Source of the DNA: Flavobacteriaceae bacterium
GTDB lineage: Bacteria; Bacteroidota; Bacteroidia; Flavobacteriales; Flavobacteriaceae
Length of the DNA stretch: 53,387 nt
NCBI GenBank assembly: GCA_017852395.1
Contig: JAFMLE010000003.1
Span: 83,864 to 137,250, forward strand
Reading direction: 5' to 3'
Below are positions 9,117-17,523 of the stretch, in pieces. The first letter of the stretch is position 1; each line of letters opens with the position of its first letter. The notes beneath the pieces were generated by a model. That model was given only the letters and a program-made list of their open reading frames with translations, searched no databases and had not been told where the DNA came from. A program made the position numbers and the translations under genes.

Positions 9117-9728
9117 ATGAAACCTAGGACCAACGCATACTTTTTTTTCATCCTAACATTATTTGCACTGCAAATCCATGCACAAGAAGGTGATGATCTT
9201 TTCGCTTCTTTAGAAACCACCGAAACAGAAACCCAGCTTTTGCCAGAAAACATGTTGATCACCCAACGTTTATTGTGGGGCAATAAAGGGCTTTTACGTA
9301 CTACTGGAATCGCAAAACTCAACAAAACCCAACGTGAAAAAGAGCTTAATCTAAGACGTAAACTCCTCGTGGCGCACCAAGTGATTGGCTATGCTACCCT
9401 AGCCGGTATGATTGCGCAAGGGATTATTGGAGGCAAATTGTACAATGGAGATTATAGCCTCAAAGATACACACGAAAATTTGGGGATGACCGTCAATGCA
9501 CTTTATTTTACGGGTGCAGGTCTATCCCTTTTTGCTCCACCACCCCTAATCAACAAAAAAGTCAAAGGCTGGTCCAGCATGAAAGCCCATAAATTTTTGG
9601 CAACCATTCACTTATCAGCAATGATAGCGACCAATGCCTTGTCCGAGGATAATAAAAAATTGCATCGCGCAGCTGCTTATACAGCTTTTGGAAGTTATGC
9701 AGCCGCCATGATTGTTCTAAAATTTTAA
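9117..9728 (+). CDS. Cytochrome b561-like membrane protein with signal peptide
   Basis: 203 residues. The N-terminal signal ends near AQEGDD, followed by an acidic soluble stretch to about residue 70. Four hydrophobic segments follow, each with a His near one end: HQVIGYATLAG, HENLGMTVNAL, HKFLATIHLSAM and HRAAAYTAFG. This is the pattern expected for a di-heme b561-type core, though heme binding is inferred. It lies 2 bases before a YceI family gene. In many bacteria a cytochrome b561 gene (yceJ) is paired with yceI, which supports the reading. I do not recognise a named family. Function may be electron transfer at the cytoplasmic membrane. Confidence 0.7.
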   Translation: MKPRTNAYFFFILTLFALQIHAQEGDDLFASLETTETETQLLPENMLITQRLLWGNKGLLRTTGIAKLNKTQREKELNLRRKLLVAHQVIGYATLAGMIAQGIIGGKLYNGDYSLKDTHENLGMTVNALYFTGAGLSLFAPPPLINKKVKGWSSMKAHKFLATIHLSAMIATNALSEDNKKLHRAAAYTAFGSYAAAMIVLKF

Positions 9729-9730
9729 AT

Positions 9731-10273
9731 GTGAGACCACTACTTTTATTTTTTCTTTTGAGTGCCAGTTCACTCGTTGCACAACAAACCGTCTGGACGC
9801 TCGATCAACCGAGCTCTAAGATTACTTATAAAGCAGTTCATCCGCTTCACAAATGGACTGGGGTCAATAATCAACTCAAAGGCATTGCCCATGCCAAAAC
9901 AGATGCGACCCTTTTTGATCGATTTGCAATTTTGGCAGAAGTCAAAGATTTTGACAGTCAAAACAGCAATCGCGATGCCCATGCCCTTGAGGTTTTGGAC
10001 GTGCTTGACTTTCCACAAGTAAAATTTTATTGTGAAAAAATCGAAAGGCAACCCAATTCGGTTACACTACTCGGAGTGATTGAGTTTCATGGTGTCAAAA
10101 TTGAAAAATCCATCGAAACAAAGTGGCAAGCTACGGAAGAGACCATCAATTTGAGCGGAACCTTTGATTTTAAAGCTTCTGATTTTGGGTTGGATTTGCC
10201 CTCCTTCATGCTGGCAAAAATTCAAGATGAAATACAGATTCTTTTTGACGTAACCTTTAAAAAAGCTAAATAA
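9731..10273 (+). CDS. YceI family periplasmic protein
   Basis: 180 residues starting at GTG, with a signal peptide cleaved after about residue 18 (SSLVAQ-QTVW). The lipocalin-like YceI fold is indicated by the start WTLDQPSSKITYKAVHPLHKWTGV. The internal pattern fits too: FAILAEVKDFDSQNSNRD, then LDFPQVKFYCEKIE and GVIEFHGVKIEKSI. YceI proteins bind polyisoprenoid or amphiphilic ligands in a hydrophobic barrel. The gene starts 2 bases after the b561-like gene, so the two are probably co-translated and act together. The natural ligand is unknown. Confidence 0.88.
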   Translation: MRPLLLFFLLSASSLVAQQTVWTLDQPSSKITYKAVHPLHKWTGVNNQLKGIAHAKTDATLFDRFAILAEVKDFDSQNSNRDAHALEVLDVLDFPQVKFYCEKIERQPNSVTLLGVIEFHGVKIEKSIETKWQATEETINLSGTFDFKASDFGLDLPSFMLAKIQDEIQILFDVTFKKAK

Positions 10274-10278
10274 TAGCC

Positions 10279-10286
10279 TATTTTTG
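10279..10286 (+). promoter_or_regulatory. -7 element upstream of prfA
   Basis: TATTTTTG, exact TAnnTTTG match, 15 bases before the prfA ATG. No clear -33 element at normal spacing. Confidence 0.45.
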
Positions 10287-10301
10287 TACAATCATTAGGC
10301 T

Positions 10302-11378
10302 ATGATCGAAAAAATACAAATCGTAAAACAGCGCTTTGATGAAGTCAATGACCTCATCATACAGCCGGATATTATTGCGGATCAAAAACGCTACATTCAA
10401 CTTAATCGAGAATATAAAGACTTAAAAGTCATTGTAGATAAAGGGGCAGAATACCAAACACTTTTGGCCAATTTGGACGAAGCAGAAATGTTGCTAAAAG
10501 ACACTACCGATCCCGAGATGATCGAAATGGCCAAAATGCAACTAGAAGAGGCCCAAGAAGCAATCCCTGCTTTGGAGGAAGAAATCAAAATGTTGCTCAT
10601 ACCAAAAGATCCCGAAGATGCCAAAAACGTAGTGGTAGAAATCCGTGCAGGAACAGGAGGCGACGAAGCAAGTATTTTTGCTGGTGATCTGTATCGCATG
10701 TACATGAAGTACTGCCAAGACAAAGGCTGGTCTACCAGTTTGGTTGATGCTAGCGAAGGAACTGCAGGAGGGTTTAAAGAAATCATATTTGAGGTCAATG
10801 GCGAAGAGGTCTATGGCACACTCAAATATGAATCGGGAGTGCATCGTGTACAACGTGTCCCCCAAACCGAAACCCAAGGGCGCGTACATACCTCAGCCGC
10901 AACGGTCATGGTATTGCCCGAAGCAGAGGAATTTGATGTAGAAGTCAATATGAACGATGTTCGTGTTGACTATTTTTGTTCTTCCGGACCAGGTGGGCAG
11001 TCCGTAAACACCACCTACTCAGCGGTACGCCTTACACACGAACCTACAGGAATTGTTGCACAATGTCAAGACCAAAAGTCACAACACAAAAACAAAGACA
11101 AGGCACTAAAAGTGTTGCGCTCACGCTTATACGAATTGGAACTAAGTAAAAAACTGGCTGCCGACTCTGAAAAGCGAAATGAACTTGTCTCATCGGGAGA
11201 CCGATCTGCCAAAATCAGAACTTACAATTATCCCCAAGGACGTGTCACCGATCATCGTATTGGTTTGACACTATACGACTTACAAAGCATAATTAACGGA
11301 GATATAGATCGGTTGGTAGAAGAATTGAAGTTGTATCAGAATACTCAAAAACTTAAAGCTGCTGGAGAAATCATATGA
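10302..11378 (+). CDS. prfA: Peptide chain release factor 1
   Basis: 358 residues, the normal RF1 length. It recognises UAA and UAG stops and hydrolyses peptidyl-tRNA on the ribosome. The N-terminal helical domain extends to about residue 100, followed by [24 protein letters not shown]. The catalytic GGQ motif is in [16 protein letters not shown] near residue 230, with the glutamine methylated in other bacteria. The C-terminal block [16 protein letters not shown] is also typical. It overlaps pyrF by 4 bases (ATGA), so the two are translationally coupled. Confidence 0.97.
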   Translation: MIEKIQIVKQRFDEVNDLIIQPDIIADQKRYIQLNREYKDLKVIVDKGAEYQTLLANLDEAEMLLKDTTDPEMIEMAKMQLEEAQEAIPALEEEIKMLLIPKDPEDAKNVVVEIRAGTGGDEASIFAGDLYRMYMKYCQDKGWSTSLVDASEGTAGGFKEIIFEVNGEEVYGTLKYESGVHRVQRVPQTETQGRVHTSAATVMVLPEAEEFDVEVNMNDVRVDYFCSSGPGGQSVNTTYSAVRLTHEPTGIVAQCQDQKSQHKNKDKALKVLRSRLYELELSKKLAADSEKRNELVSSGDRSAKIRTYNYPQGRVTDHRIGLTLYDLQSIINGDIDRLVEELKLYQNTQKLKAAGEII

Positions 11379-12202
11379 CCACAACAGCACTTGTAGAACA
11401 AATTAAATTAAAGAAATCGTTTCTTTGCGTGGGCCTAGATGTAGATTTGGACAAAATCCCCAAACACCTTCTAGATCTCGAAGACCCAATTTTTGAATTT
11501 TGTAAAACCATTATAGATGCTACAGCGCCTTATTGTGTTGCCTACAAACCCAATATTGCTTTTTTTGAAGCCTATGGGCTAAAAGGTTGGCAATCTTTGG
11601 AGCGGGTAATTCAATACCTTAATACATCTTATCCAGAGCAATTTACGATTGCAGATGCCAAACGAGGAGATATTGGCAATACGGCAACTCGGTATGCAAA
11701 AGCCTTCTTCGATCAATTGCAATTTGACGCACTAACAGTAGCGCCCTATATGGGACAAGATTCTGTAGAGCCTTTTTTGGCTTTTGAAGCACATCACACC
11801 ATTTTATTGGCCTTAACCTCAAACAGTGGAGCCAGTGATTTTCAATACACAAAAGAGTCAGATCAACCCCTTTATCTAAAAGTGATCGAAAAAGCACAAA
11901 ATTGGAAGGGCTCCGAGCGCTTGATGTATGTCGTTGGTGCTACAAAAACAGCAGCACTACGAAAAATTAGATCGTGCATCCCCAACGCTTTTTTATTGGT
12001 TCCTGGGGTAGGCGCTCAAGGAGGTAGCTTGGATGAAGTTGCCGCGGAGGGCCTCAATAAACAGTGTGGCCTGTTAGTCAATTCTTCTCGAGGAATAATT
12101 TATGCTGCTTCTGATGAAAGTTATGCTGAAGCTGCTGCAGATGCTGCACGAGTATTACAAAATCAGATGGCGCATTGGTTGTCCCAAAAAGCAATTGTTT
12201 AA
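11375..12202 (+). CDS. pyrF: Orotidine 5'-phosphate decarboxylase
   Basis: 275 residues, of the longer OMP decarboxylase type (type 2, about 270-280 residues). It makes UMP from OMP in pyrimidine synthesis. The catalytic Lys/Asp array is in [19 protein letters not shown] near residues 92-110; [13 protein letters not shown] near the start is the first beta strand with its Asp. PGVGAQGG near residue 215 forms the phosphate-binding loop. The start overlaps the prfA stop, and the stop overlaps the next ATG (TAATG), making a tight prfA-pyrF-hydrolase unit. Confidence 0.96.
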   Translation: MTTTALVEQIKLKKSFLCVGLDVDLDKIPKHLLDLEDPIFEFCKTIIDATAPYCVAYKPNIAFFEAYGLKGWQSLERVIQYLNTSYPEQFTIADAKRGDIGNTATRYAKAFFDQLQFDALTVAPYMGQDSVEPFLAFEAHHTILLALTSNSGASDFQYTKESDQPLYLKVIEKAQNWKGSERLMYVVGATKTAALRKIRSCIPNAFLLVPGVGAQGGSLDEVAAEGLNKQCGLLVNSSRGIIYAASDESYAEAAADAARVLQNQMAHWLSQKAIV

Positions 12203-12984
12203 TGCTATACTATACCATACATTCCAAATCTATTGATAGCCCATGGATTACATTTATTCATGGAGCAGGGGGCAGCTCTACCATATGGTATAAGCAAATT
12301 AGATACTTTTCAAGATATTTCAACTTACTGCTTGTTGATTTACGCGGCCACGGAAAATCCAAACCCAATTTAGGAGCCAAAGCGCTAAAAAAATACACGT
12401 TTAGTTCAATTACAAAAGATGTTTTGGAAGTCTTAGATCATGAGAAAATTGCCAAATCTCATTTTGTTGGAATTTCTTTGGGAACAATAATTATTCGTCA
12501 ACTTGCCGAATGGCACCCCGAGCGTATTCAAAGTATGGTTATGGGCGGTGCGATTCTAAAGTTTAATTTTCGTTCTCGTGTGCTAATGCATTGTGGAAAT
12601 TGGACCAAATCCATTTTGCCCTACATGTGGATTTATAAGCTATTTGCCTTTATCATCATGCCCTATAAAAACCACAAAGAATCCCGCTTGTTGTTTATCA
12701 ATGAAGCCAAGAAGCTATACCAAAAAGAGTTTATAAGGTGGTATAAGTTGACCGCCGAGGTTCTGCCACTGTTACGTTTTTTTAGACAGGCAGAACTTCC
12801 GATTCCTACACTTTACATCATGGGAGCAGAAGATTATATGTTTTTGCCTGCCGTAGAAAAAGTTGTGGCGATGCATGCCACAGCCCAACTTGCTGTTTTG
12901 CCTCAATGTGGCCATGTTGTTAATGTGGAAAAGCCCAAAGATTTTAACGAAGAAATGCACTCTTTTTTACGACGCAAAAAATAA
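12202..12984 (+). CDS. Alpha/beta hydrolase, function unknown
   Basis: 260 residues from the ATG that overlaps the pyrF stop by one base; an upstream TTG would add 9 unlikely residues. The alpha/beta-hydrolase fold is indicated by FIHGAGGSSTIWYKQI (oxyanion hole) and DLRGHGKSKPN. The nucleophile elbow is GISLGT, with Ser near residue 96, an acid is likely in GAEDYMFLP, and the catalytic His is in CGHVVNVEKP near residue 241. No signal peptide is seen, so it is cytoplasmic. The substrate is not clear. The menaquinone cluster in this window has no menH, which is an alpha/beta hydrolase; this gene is one candidate, but only by fold. Confidence 0.85.
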   Translation: MLYYTIHSKSIDSPWITFIHGAGGSSTIWYKQIRYFSRYFNLLLVDLRGHGKSKPNLGAKALKKYTFSSITKDVLEVLDHEKIAKSHFVGISLGTIIIRQLAEWHPERIQSMVMGGAILKFNFRSRVLMHCGNWTKSILPYMWIYKLFAFIIMPYKNHKESRLLFINEAKKLYQKEFIRWYKLTAEVLPLLRFFRQAELPIPTLYIMGAEDYMFLPAVEKVVAMHATAQLAVLPQCGHVVNVEKPKDFNEEMHSFLRRKK

Positions 12985-13010
12985 TTTTAAGCGCAGTTGT
13001 CGTAAAAAGA

Positions 13011-13072
13011 GCGCGTGTATCACATATGTTGTTGAAATACACGCGCCGTTTAAACGATCGCAATGATCGTTT
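13011..13072. terminator. Double hairpin between convergent genes
   Basis: Two stem-loops in the 110-bp gap between convergent genes. The first is GCGCGTGTAT (13011-13020) with ATACACGCGC (13037-13046). The second is AAACGATC (13052-13059), loop GCAAT, GATCGTTT (13065-13072), followed by a T-rich tract. Probably terminators of the hydrolase and of the opposing amidohydrolase gene. Confidence 0.55.
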
Positions 13073-13094
13073 ATACTATTTTTCTAAGCTTTGG

Positions 13095-14660
13095 TTATTG
13101 AATTCCAGGTTGTTTGATTTGGGTGTTTTCTTTTGTTTTGGCCTCATCAACCATGTCTTTTACTTGCTTTAAAAGCATTTTTGCGTCGTAAACGACCCCT
13201 TTGCTTATGGTATATTTTACCCCTCCGACGCGCACCACCTCATTATCTTCGGTAAGTTTGATGGCGCCAGTTCCATAAAGGACTTTCAAATTTTCGAGGG
13301 GGTTTTCTTCAACCAAAACAAGATCAGCGATCTTGCCGACTGCAACGCTACCAATTTGGTCATCCATACCCAAAGCTTCTGCGCCGTTGAGCGTTGCAGA
13401 ACGGATGACTTCTAGCGGGTGAAAACCAGCTTCGCGCAGCAGTTCGAGTTCACGGATGTAGGCAAAACCGTAGAGCTGGAAGATAAATCCTGAGTCTGAT
13501 CCTGTTGTTACGCGTCCCCCTCGGTTTTTATATTCGTTGATAAAAGTCATCCACAGTCTAAAGTTATTTTTCCATGCCACTTCTTGTTCGGTTCCCCAAT
13601 AATGCCAGTAGGACCCGTGTGAGATTTTGCTGGGTTGATAAAATTCCCAAAGCGATGGTAAGGTGTAGTCTTCGTGCCATTCTGCGCGTCTCGCTCGATG
13701 CAAATCACGACTGGCTTCGTAGATGTTAAACGTTGGGTCTAGGGTAAAGTCAAGAGCAAGCAGTTCGTTCATTACGGCATTCCAATGATCGGAGTAGGGC
13801 GGTGCCGCTTGTTCCCATAGTTTTCCGGCTTCTTCAAAGCGGTGCTGTTCGTTTTGATAATTGTAGTCTAGTGGGTAGTGCTGTACAGTGCGGTCTTCAA
13901 AGAGTGCTTCAGGAAGTCCATACCAATGTTCCATAGAGGTGAGTCCCGCTCTTGCAGAATGCAAAACATTCCATCGGGCAACGCTCAATTGTGCATGATG
14001 GCAGGCAGAGCCAAGTCCCAATTTTTTATTTTCATCTAGTGCTGCAGTCATGACCTCGGGTTCGGCGCCAAAAAATTTGATGCCATCCGCACCTTTTTTA
14101 GCATTTTCACGTACCCAGGCACGGGCTTCTTCGGGGGTATTGACTTCTTTTTTGCCTTGTCCAAAACCCGTATAGGCAAAAATTCTTGGCGCTACAATTT
14201 CGTTTTTTTCGCTTTTTCGTTTTAGATCAAGGGTATAATCTACCCCACGGCCACTAGGCTCGCGAACCGTAGTTACTCCGTGAGCCAGCCAGAGCTTAAA
14301 GACATAATCCCAATCCGCTCCTTGTGCTCCTCCACCGATATGTCCGTGCATATCAATAAATCCGGGGAGCATATACATGCCCGTAGCATCGATTTCTTTT
14401 CCACCGTTCTTGAGTTGAGGTCGTCTGTTTTCATTGATGGGTACACCAGGATAGCCAACAACCTGTACTTTGGTTATTTTGTCACCTTCGATCACTACAT
14501 CAATGGGACCTTGTGGGGGTGCTCCGTTTCCGTTGATCAATGTAACACCCCTAATAATCAACTGATTATAGGGCCCTGATGCCGCTGGATTGTCTTGGCT
14601 AAAACCAAAATAATGAATCGTGCTAAGGATTAGGGCTAGAAAAAAAGAGCGAGTACGCAT
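13095..14660 (-). CDS. Exported amidohydrolase (imidazolonepropionase-like)
   Basis: 521 residues from ATG 14660; an upstream in-frame codon at 14717 is rejected because a terminator lies in between. A signal peptide ends near FGFSQ-DNPA. The amidohydrolase fold is indicated by the composite beta-sandwich start (VTLINGNGAPPQGPIDVVIEGDKI) and by the metal motif GFIDMHGHIGG with HxH near residue 105. TTVREPSG, the candidate second-site HAQLSVARWN, and TGSDSGFIF carrying the catalytic Asp also fit, as does the end block GSVAVGKIADLVLVEENPLENL. Such exported enzymes in Bacteroidota hydrolyse cyclic amides or dipeptides; the substrate is unknown. It sits downstream of the glnK-amt-porin terminator and is probably a separate unit. 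Confidence 0.88.
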   Translation of the reverse strand: MRTRSFFLALILSTIHYFGFSQDNPAASGPYNQLIIRGVTLINGNGAPPQGPIDVVIEGDKITKVQVVGYPGVPINENRRPQLKNGGKEIDATGMYMLPGFIDMHGHIGGGAQGADWDYVFKLWLAHGVTTVREPSGRGVDYTLDLKRKSEKNEIVAPRIFAYTGFGQGKKEVNTPEEARAWVRENAKKGADGIKFFGAEPEVMTAALDENKKLGLGSACHHAQLSVARWNVLHSARAGLTSMEHWYGLPEALFEDRTVQHYPLDYNYQNEQHRFEEAGKLWEQAAPPYSDHWNAVMNELLALDFTLDPTFNIYEASRDLHRARRAEWHEDYTLPSLWEFYQPSKISHGSYWHYWGTEQEVAWKNNFRLWMTFINEYKNRGGRVTTGSDSGFIFQLYGFAYIRELELLREAGFHPLEVIRSATLNGAEALGMDDQIGSVAVGKIADLVLVEENPLENLKVLYGTGAIKLTEDNEVVRVGGVKYTISKGVVYDAKMLLKQVKDMVDEAKTKENTQIKQPGIQ

Positions 14661-14691
14661 AGTGTTTAATTTTTCTAAATATATAAAAAAA

Positions 14692-14710
14692 CCCCTGACA
14701 AAGTCAGGGG
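14692..14710 (-). terminator. Terminator of the glnK-amt-porin operon
   Basis: A perfect stem CCCCTGAC / GTCAGGGG with a 3-nt loop. On the minus strand it is followed by seven T. It lies 36 bases after the porin stop and upstream of the amidohydrolase start. Confidence 0.92.
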
Positions 14711-14746
14711 AAAACAAACAAACAAAAATGACCCTTAGGTCAACAT

Positions 14747-15754
14747 CTAGAAAGAATATATTGCTGCAACAACAAACGAAGCCAAACGCTTACTTGGCAG
14801 TAGCGATGAACCTAAAAACAATGATTCTGAAGCGCTATCGATTCTTAGTTCTGGTTTTAGAATCAGATTGCCCGAAGTAAAGTTTCCGGTTAGGGTCACC
14901 GAGGTGTTGTCCGTGTTGGGATCTGAAAATACATAGTCATCATCTGCAAAGGCTTCAAATCGAAGGCCCAAAGCAAAAGCATCACTGGTTTGAAATTGAG
15001 GGTATAAGGCAATACCCGAAAAACCGCTGTCTTGACCACTGTCGTATGTCGAGGCATTGATCCCCAAAAAGAAACGCTCCGAGAGGTCGATTCCTCCGGT
15101 ATAGTCAATCTGAAATTGCCCCATACCAGTCAGTAGGTTGATGTATTGTCCCAAAATGCCTAACTGTGCCCCAAACATGTATTGATCCATAGGGTTATAT
15201 TCGGTCATATCGGTAGGATTAAAAAGCCCAAGCATCAGCGACCAATCTTCATTGATTGTAAAATCTGCTTTGATGCCCGAATGTGAAAATGGACCATAAG
15301 AAAATAAATAGGAAGTAGAATAATTGAAATTTGCAGCTGGTGAAATCACCTCGTACCCCAAAAAGGTGTTAAAATTGCCTAGGGTTAGTGTCATGCTTTC
15401 GCTGACATTGAGATACGCATACAATTGATTAACGATCGGTGAAGATCCTATGGTAGAGCCAAAAACCGCATCATTGCCACGCGGTCCAAAAACCAAATCG
15501 GCAACAAATCCAGATTTCTCCCCTTCGTAGCTTACAATCAAATTGGCCATGCCGATGGCAAAACCAGGACTATTTGCAAAAGAAGATGCAGGTGCTTGTT
15601 GTTGGTCTTCCGAAAAATTATACCTAAAGTAGGTATCAACGGTACCAGATAAGTTAAAAGCAGGAGTGGTTTCTTCTGAATCTTCTTGCCCAAAACTGTT
15701 GAGTGTGGACATGAGAAGTGCTGTAAGCAAAAGTTGCTTATTCAAATAATTCAT
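14747..15754 (-). CDS. Outer membrane beta-barrel porin of the ammonium operon
   Basis: 335 residues with a signal peptide cleaved around NSFGQ-EDSE. The body alternates short hydrophobic/aromatic strands and polar turns, begins FNLSGTVDTYFRYNF, and ends with a terminal strand closing in F (FVVAAIYSF). Both are typical of the Bacteroidota BBP2/porin-like outer membrane barrels. It follows amt by 34 bases and is closed by a terminator, so it is the last gene of glnK-amt-porin. A role in letting ammonium or small nitrogen compounds across the outer membrane is inferred from context, not shown by sequence. Confidence 0.82.
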   Translation of the reverse strand: MNYLNKQLLLTALLMSTLNSFGQEDSEETTPAFNLSGTVDTYFRYNFSEDQQQAPASSFANSPGFAIGMANLIVSYEGEKSGFVADLVFGPRGNDAVFGSTIGSSPIVNQLYAYLNVSESMTLTLGNFNTFLGYEVISPAANFNYSTSYLFSYGPFSHSGIKADFTINEDWSLMLGLFNPTDMTEYNPMDQYMFGAQLGILGQYINLLTGMGQFQIDYTGGIDLSERFFLGINASTYDSGQDSGFSGIALYPQFQTSDAFALGLRFEAFADDDYVFSDPNTDNTSVTLTGNFTSGNLILKPELRIDSASESLFLGSSLLPSKRLASFVVAAIYSF

Positions 15755-15788
15755 AGTATTTATTGTTTAAGAGTTTATAAAATAGGCC

Positions 15789-17027
15789 TTAGTGCTGGTT
15801 GAGTCTAAAGTCTGCATAGGCGTCCATACCGTGTTCAGCGAGGTCAAGACCTTTTATTTCTTCCTCACGACTTACTCGTATTCCAATTGTTGCTTTGATC
15901 GTCACCAAGATTATTGCAGCCGTACTTACACAGAATAGTCCAATGATGCCAACGCCGGCAAGTTGGATTAGAAATTGATTCAAACCAGCCATAGCACCAA
16001 AAATTCCAACGGCGAGTGTACCCCAAATACCGCAAATCAAGTGCACAGCAACGGCTCCAACCGGATCATCTAATTTTAGCTTGTCAACAAGAGCAACGCC
16101 CAAAACAATTATAATACCTGCTATGACACCAATAATAATTGCATCTGTTGGGGACATTTGATCTGCACCAGCAGTAATGCCTACCAAACCACCCAAAATG
16201 CCATTCATAAACATGGTGAGGTCATAGTTTTTGTATAAAAAATGAGAAAACGTTGCGGCAGAAACACCCCCTGCTGCGGCTGCTAACGAAGTAGTTACTA
16301 AGGTTAGTGAAGTCAAAGACGGGTCTGCGGATAAGACCGATCCGCCATTGAAGCCAAACCAACCCAACCATAGTATTAATACCCCAGCAGCGGCCAATGG
16401 GATGTTGTGTCCAAGCAATGCTCTTGGTTTTCCTTGGCTGTCAAATTTGCCTACGCGGGCACCCAAGATATAGATGGCTATCAAAGCAGCCCAACCACCA
16501 ACAGAGTGTACTAGGGTAGAGCCTGCAAAGTCATAAAACCCCCAACCGTCTAAAAAGCCACCGCCCCACTTCCAGGAGCCAACTATAGGGTAAACCAAGC
16601 CGACATAAATAATCGAAAAAATCATGAAACTAGACAGTTTTATACGTTCGGCAACGGCTCCAGATACAATTGTGGCAGCGGTGGCTGCAAACATGCCTTG
16701 AAAGAGAAAATCGGTCCACCAAGTGTATCCACCGTTCGCATAACCAAAGTCCATACCGCCTTCTGGCGCGGTAATTCCAAAGCCTGCGAATTTCAAAATC
16801 CCGCTAGCGCCTTCTTCAAAACCGGGGTACATCAAATTAAATCCACCTATACAATAGACAAGTAACCCCATGGTGATTATAAAAAAGTTTTTAAATAAAA
16901 TATTGATCGTGTTTTTTTGACGCGTAAGACCGATTTCTAAAAAAGAAAATCCCAAGTGCATGATAAAAACCAATGCCGTACAAATCATCATCCAAACATT
17001 GTTTACAGTAAGTAGTGTGGTTTCCAT
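15789..17027 (-). CDS. amt: Ammonium transporter (Amt family)
   Basis: 412 residues with about 11 membrane segments. The family signature is DFAGSTLVHSVGGWAAL, with the first pore His. The second pore His is in GAVAVHLICGIWGTLAVG. FNGGSVLSADPS and MNGILGGLVGITAGAD also match. It carries NH4+/NH3 through the inner membrane and is usually gated by P-II, whose gene (glnK) lies 6 bases upstream in the same operon. The cytoplasmic tail (SREEEIKGLDLAEHGMDAYADF) is the typical P-II-contact end. The cluster is preceded by two strong operator-like inverted repeats. Confidence 0.97.
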   Translation of the reverse strand: METTLLTVNNVWMMICTALVFIMHLGFSFLEIGLTRQKNTINILFKNFFIITMGLLVYCIGGFNLMYPGFEEGASGILKFAGFGITAPEGGMDFGYANGGYTWWTDFLFQGMFAATAATIVSGAVAERIKLSSFMIFSIIYVGLVYPIVGSWKWGGGFLDGWGFYDFAGSTLVHSVGGWAALIAIYILGARVGKFDSQGKPRALLGHNIPLAAAGVLILWLGWFGFNGGSVLSADPSLTSLTLVTTSLAAAAGGVSAATFSHFLYKNYDLTMFMNGILGGLVGITAGADQMSPTDAIIIGVIAGIIIVLGVALVDKLKLDDPVGAVAVHLICGIWGTLAVGIFGAMAGLNQFLIQLAGVGIIGLFCVSTAAIILVTIKATIGIRVSREEEIKGLDLAEHGMDAYADFRLNQH

Positions 17028-17033
17028 AGTTCT

Positions 17034-17372
17034 TTAGTTGAGTGATTTGCTTCCTTTTTCTCCTGTTCTGATTCGGTAGGCTTCTTCAATGTTAGAAACG
17101 AAGATTTTGCCATCTCCCACACGATCGGTTGCCCCAGAGGACAATATGGCTTTGATGGTTCGGTCTAAAAATTCATCTGAAACGACGATGGAAAGAAATC
17201 GTCTTTGAATTTCTGCCGTGCTATAACTGATGCCCCGATAAACATGACCCTGTTGTTCATTGCCCACCCCGGTGACATCCCAATAGCTAAAAAAATTGAC
17301 CTCAACTTGATGAAGTGCTTCCTTTACTTCATCAAATTTTGATTTTCGAATGATTGCTTCTACTTTTTTCAT
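17034..17372 (-). CDS. glnK: Nitrogen regulatory protein P-II
   Basis: 112 residues from the ATG at 17372 (an upstream in-frame codon at 17414 lies within the operator region and is rejected). It starts MKKVEAIIRKSKFDEVKEAL and has the B-loop/C-loop block VGDGKIFVSNIEEAYRIRTGE of all P-II proteins, binding ATP, ADP and 2-oxoglutarate. The T-loop region reads GVGNEQQGHVYRGISYS and, against E. coli GlnB from memory, seems one residue shorter while keeping the Tyr-Arg-Gly of the uridylylation site. It directly precedes amt, so it probably gates that channel and reports nitrogen status. Confidence 0.95.
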   Translation of the reverse strand: MKKVEAIIRKSKFDEVKEALHQVEVNFFSYWDVTGVGNEQQGHVYRGISYSTAEIQRRFLSIVVSDEFLDRTIKAILSSGATDRVGDGKIFVSNIEEAYRIRTGEKGSKSLN

Positions 17373-17389
17373 TTTAAAAATAATTTGAT

Positions 17390-17397
17390 CAAAAATA
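17390..17397 (-). promoter_or_regulatory. -7 element of the glnK-amt-porin operon
   Basis: TATTTTTG on the minus strand is an exact TAnnTTTG match 17 bases before the glnK start. The -33 area is occupied by the proximal operator (17414-17432), not by a TTTG. Confidence 0.6.
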
Positions 17398-17413
17398 AAA
17401 ACAATACAAAACA

Positions 17414-17432
17414 CCCCCTAAAAAATAAGGGT
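17414..17432. promoter_or_regulatory. Candidate nitrogen operator, glnK-proximal
   Basis: CCCCCTAAAAAATAAGGGT matches the perfect site at 17467-17485 in 17 of 19 positions. Its near edge is 16 bp from the -7 element, as at GSII (17 bp). The centre is 53 bp from the distal site centre, about five helical turns. Confidence 0.7.
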
Positions 17433-17466
17433 CTATAGTTTTAAAATTATCATATACATAAAATAT

Positions 17467-17485
17467 ACCCCTAAAAAATAGGGGT
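17467..17485. promoter_or_regulatory. Candidate nitrogen operator, glnK-distal (perfect inverted repeat)
   Basis: ACCCCTA-AAAAA-TAGGGGT, a perfect 7-bp inverted repeat around an A5 spacer, extended on the right by GTAA and on the left by TAT. Related sites occur at 17414-17432, 5498-5516 and 5446-5464, all beside nitrogen genes. A protein-binding site is more likely than a terminator because it lies upstream of the operon and the spacing to its partner is conserved at two loci. Confidence 0.75.
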
Positions 17486-17523
17486 GTAATTAAAAAAATA
17501 TTAAAAAAATAAGAAATTAAGCC

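Noticed and set aside
10397-10798. 133-codon minus-strand frame inside prfA
   Set aside because: Serine-rich antisense shadow of a universally conserved gene.
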